Part shown: one piece after another, positions 61,285 through 64,000 of the stretch | Layout of the letters: every line of letters starts with the position of its first letter | Position numbering within the stretch: the first letter of the stretch is position 1 | Assembly: GCF_040436345.1 (NCBI RefSeq) | Contig: NC_133223.1 | Span: 11,141,613 to 11,205,612, forward strand | DNA: 64,000 nt | Direction of reading: 5' to 3' | Source of the DNA: Pagrus major | Taxonomy: Eukaryota; Chordata; Actinopteri; Spariformes; Sparidae | Notes under the pieces: generated by a model | Seen by the model: only the letters and a program-made list of their open reading frames with translations | Databases searched by the model: none | What the model was told of the DNA's origin: nothing | Made by a program: the position numbers and the translations under genes

Positions 61285-61473
61285 TCAGAGTTCATCTTTG
61301 CTTTTCTCAAACCCCTTCTCCAGCCCCGTTGCCATGGTGACGACCTCAAAACAGTGCTCTGTCCCGGGTTCAGGTGAGTGGCCCACAGGGATGCAGTCGT
61401 AGCCTTTGCCCGCGGAGCTCATGCGCTTCCTGTTGCGTGCGCCTGGCTGATAGAGCTGCATGGCTGGACGGTC
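61285..61473 (-). CDS. UPF3-family factor, last coding exon with exon-junction-complex-binding motif
   Basis: The last exon begins at acceptor CCCTGCAG|GACCGT, in phase with the exon ending at 62852. It encodes 62 residues starting DRPAMQLYQPGARNRKR, the conserved exon-junction-complex-binding motif of UPF3A/UPF3B. The splice junction therefore falls at the start of that motif (RNK|DRPAM). The tail after the motif differs from human UPF3B, is fairly long, and ends in Lys-Asp-Glu-Leu before TGA. The intron from 61474 to 62851 is 1378 bp. Possible poly(A) signals on the minus strand are distant (for example near 60056-60051). Confidence 0.88.
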   Translation of the reverse strand, partial: DRPAMQLYQPGARNRKRMSSAGKGYDCIPVGHSPEPGTEHCFEVVTMATGLEKGFEKSKDEL

Positions 61474-62214
61474 CTGCAGGGAGACATAAGAGCAGGGACA
61501 TGGGAGAGACACACACAATTTGAATGTATATATTAATTCTTTTTATGAGTCACACAGGCCTCAAGTATATCCCAACATGCACTGGGCTTGCAGGTGCAGA
61601 AAACACCCTGGTCGCCTACTGTCTTCACCACACCCAACTCTCTGTTATGAAGTCCAGAGAAGCTCTGAGACACTCCCAGGAAATTAATAAAAAACTAATT
61701 AATAAAAAACTCCCTTTAGGTCTGTCAGCCATTTCTACTATGACTGAGGTCTGAACAAAGAGACAATGTAGTCGGTTAAAGTAGAGACTTTTCAACATTA
61801 TAGTCTTATTTTATTTGGTTTAGTCCAAGCTGTCACATCCAGCTTAGTATAAAACTAGAGCTACTTTTACTAAAGCACTTTTTATAAGGTCAATACCTCA
61901 GCAGCCTGTAACTTATGACACAGTTATCACATTAGGATTGCTTTTGTTGTTTTTTTTACTATACTTTTAATGAGTAAGTAATGTATTGCTTTTGTGTATG
62001 TGTTTATATATATATGTATTGGTAAATATATAAATCATTGCATATATATTTAATGCTTGTGGAGCATGAAAGAACTATAAACTTTAATGATGTTATGCAA
62101 CCCTGTGTTGTATAATGACAAACAAATTACCTTGTTACCTTGTTGTTGGTATAGACGACGACAGACTGTTGCAACAGCTCGCTCTCAGGCTACAGCCAGC
62201 TTGACAAAAATTGA

Positions 62215-62305
62215 TCAGGAATCAAAAAGCGAATCGGACCCATAAGCAGAATTGATAATGGCATTGGCATCAATAAAATCTTATCAATTCCCATCCCTAG
62301 TACTG
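62215..62305 (-). mobile_element. hAT-type element fragment
   Basis: The stretch ending in CAATTCCCATCCCTAG, read on the other strand as CTAGGGATGGGAATTG followed by ATAAGATTTTATTGATGCC, resembles the terminus of a common teleost hAT family. No matching opposite end was found nearby, so the element is truncated or its left end has decayed. Confidence 0.45.
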
Positions 62306-62567
62306 AACACCTGTTACTGATTAATAAATAATAATATAGAATAGTAGAATACTGATGACCTTGTTAACTTAATGAACTACATCCTTTGTGTTTAAATGTG
62401 AACCCAACTCCTGATGTTCTGTGAGCCATCGCCACTAACATCAAAGTATTGTTTTTTTCACAGGACAAACACAGATACACAAACATGCAGTTATCTTAGG
62501 GAGCAATTTATGCCCTCACATCCACCTGCTTTGCATGTTTTTGTCAATTAGCTAAAGTTAAATACCC

Positions 62568-62619
62568 TATTCTATTCCATTCTATTCTATTCTATTCTAT
62601 TCTATTCTATTCTATTCTA
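62568..62619. repeat. (TATTC)n microsatellite
   Basis: About ten tandem units of TATTC, one of them degenerate (TATTCCAT), within the UPF3 intron. Confidence 0.95.
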
Positions 62620-62851
62620 CATGCAGAAGTGCTATCTCCAAGTTGGCATTAAGACGTCAGGAGAAGAAAATTCATTTTCACAACATGAGTACTCTGAAAG
62701 AAAAGAAACCTGATTTCTCTGAGCTGATAATCACCTGTAAAAAAAACAGACACCAACCAAAATTTGAAACACACTTACACGTCTACATCATGAGAGAAAA
62801 AGCAATGAATTGTCAACCCGCCCCCCATCTCATGCTCACCTTCTCGCTCAC

Positions 62852-63133
62852 CTTGTTTCGGAGGCGTTCCTTCCTGTTACCCAGGTCCTCCCTGTCTTCC
62901 TTGCCCAGTTTGTCTCCACTGTCAGGACAGTAGGAGTATCCGTGATGATGCCCCTCTTTCTTGGCTCGATCCTGACAGTAGCCTTTCCCCCATTTGGTCT
63001 CATCTTTGCGGCGCATAAACTTGTCAAATTCATAGTGGTTTCGCTGCCGTTTCCTCTCTTCATCTTTCCCACGGTGCTCTTTGTCTCTCTGTCTGCGGCC
63101 ATGCTGCTCTCTCTGCTCCTTGTCACTCTCAGG
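62852..63133 (-). CDS. UPF3-family nonsense-mediated decay factor, penultimate exon (partial gene)
   Basis: A minus-strand exon of about 282 nt (94 codons, phase 0 at both ends) rich in Arg, Lys, Glu and Asp. It includes EFDKFMRRKDETKWGKGY, a Gly/His/Tyr-rich middle, and the end GNRKERLRNK followed by a clean donor (AACAAG|GTGAGCG). The 3' end is certain from the donor; the 5' end uses the acceptor GGTCAG|CCTGAG and is less sure (CACTAG|A, 7 nt further upstream, is an alternative). UPF3 proteins bind UPF2 and the exon junction complex and trigger decay of mRNAs with premature stops. The N-terminal UPF2-binding domain must lie beyond the right edge of the window. I could not decide between upf3a and upf3b. 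Confidence 0.8.
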
Positions 63134-64000
63134 CTGACCTCTAGTGGTCAGAGTGGAGATTGCAGATCAAAAACATCATAACACAGACATACAGTAAACA
63201 GTTTTCCCTGTGTTTACAAAACATATTTAATGTTAGCACATTTAATAAAAGACCTGACCTGAATTATTTAGTGAGTGAGCAAATTCCAACTTATGCTTTG
63301 TTTTGAATTTAGCTGTTGGTGCTTCCCCCCTTTTTCATTCAGAACAAGAGTTGGGCCTTTTATTATTTTATTAGTGGTTAGGATATGACTTGTTCATGCT
63401 TTACAGATCAGCAATTATACATTAAATTAAATTAAATAAATTTTCAGATTGGTAGATTGGGAGCCCGTACTTACAAGTGGTATCTGTTCACTGCAAATGT
63501 CACCTACTATTAATCAGGACAGACCCCTCCCATTGACTGCCGGACCCCTAACCTTTTGGAATAAAGCTGCTAACACTGAAAAATGCAGGACTGATGTCTC
63601 ATGGCAGTATGGAAATATCTAGTGAAGGCTTTACTGATCTCTTCCGTAAACATTGTGTGTTTTTCACTTTACTTTATGATGTCAAGCTGCAGTTATAAAT
63701 GTAGATATCACTATTTTATCGCAGATGCTCCACAGTCTTCTTTACAGTCGTGTAAAGAATCCAATATTAAACAGAAGGGGGTTAGGTTAAATAGAGAGCT
63801 TGTTAAAAGGTCAAAGCAAGCCACATTGGCAGAAGATCTCATTCCCAGGTTGTCATATTGTGCACTAACGCTTTTGGTTTTCAGGTCGGGCCGGCATCCA
63901 ACCCAAAGCATCAGTGTTTGACGACCTGGGAACGAGACTCAAATCACCTTTCTTACAGACTGTACATTCAAAGGGACCAAAGACTTGTATGTATTCCCTC
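63134..64000 (-). other. Upstream intron of the UPF3-family gene, to window edge
   Basis: No exon could be recognised between 63134 and the end of the window. Near 63845-63945 is a fragment (TCCAACCCAAAGCATC... and CCTGGGAACGAGACTC) related to the inverted-repeat element at 49740-49925. The rest is unremarkable AT-rich sequence. Confidence 0.5.
63845..63945. mobile_element. Fragment related to the 49.7 kb inverted-repeat element
   Basis: AACCCAAAGCATCAGTGTTT followed by GACGACCTGGGAACGAGACT parallels AACCCAAAACGTTGGTAATT followed by GATAACCTGGGAATGAGAAC at 49855-49892. Confidence 0.5.

Larger units (their letters stand above)
61474..62851 (-). other. UPF3-family intron
   Basis: GT-AG intron between the last two coding exons. 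It contains the right end of a degraded hAT-type element (about 62215-62305), a TATTC pentanucleotide repeat (62568-62619) and otherwise AT-rich sequence without recognisable features. Confidence 0.8.

Noticed and set aside
62810..63181. Plus-strand frame of 123 codons, hydrophobic
   Set aside because: It is the complement of the Arg/Lys/Glu-rich UPF3 exon; the hydrophobic look comes from reverse-complemented charged codons.

Overview
This is eukaryotic, vertebrate DNA, most probably from a spiny-rayed (percomorph) teleost. It has spliced genes with GT-AG introns, a tRNA-derived SINE, Tc1/mariner and hAT non-autonomous transposons, and several dispersed repeats of a kind common in teleost genomes. 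Microsatellites are long (AT, GT, AAT, TATTC). No rRNA, mature tRNA, CRISPR or bacterial-type feature was seen.

Layout. Positions 1 to about 47,000 form a gene desert in which I could support no protein-coding exon. It holds scattered repeats: AT-rich microsatellite at 9.0 kb, a 999-bp hAT element at 17.1 kb, an internally deleted Tc1-like element at 22.3 kb, a SINE at 30.2 kb, a 237-bp hAT-like element at 42.0 kb and a fold-back element at 45.3 kb. Between them lie compositionally balanced, homeodomain-site-rich stretches that look like conserved non-coding enhancers (7.4, 12.5-14.1, 20.4, 21.1, 25.0 and 27.0-30.0 kb). The last of these contains a non-coding block present twice, 2.6 kb apart.

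Positions 47,070 to 64,000 are gene-dense, and all three genes read on the minus strand. From right to left these are the 3' end of a UPF3-family gene (nonsense-mediated decay; it runs off the right edge), p2ry8 (a class A GPCR) and asmtl (a fusion of a Maf nucleotide pyrophosphatase with an ASMT-like methyltransferase domain). ASMTL and P2RY8 are also neighbours, in the same relative order and orientation, in the human pseudoautosomal region PAR1, so this pair is a conserved micro-synteny block. On both sides the human neighbours (SLC25A6 and AKAP17A) are not seen.

The three genes are not an obvious functional pathway: one is an RNA-surveillance factor, one a G13-type receptor of lymphoid cells (as known in human), and one a nucleotide house-cleaning and methyltransferase-like enzyme. 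The most striking observation is that asmtl carries two tandem terminal coding exons. They have the same length, the same splice phase and intact frames but only about 37% amino-acid identity, so the gene appears able to make two proteins with different methyltransferase C-termini. Splice sites and frames were worked out by hand from the sequence; expression and conservation claims are inference.
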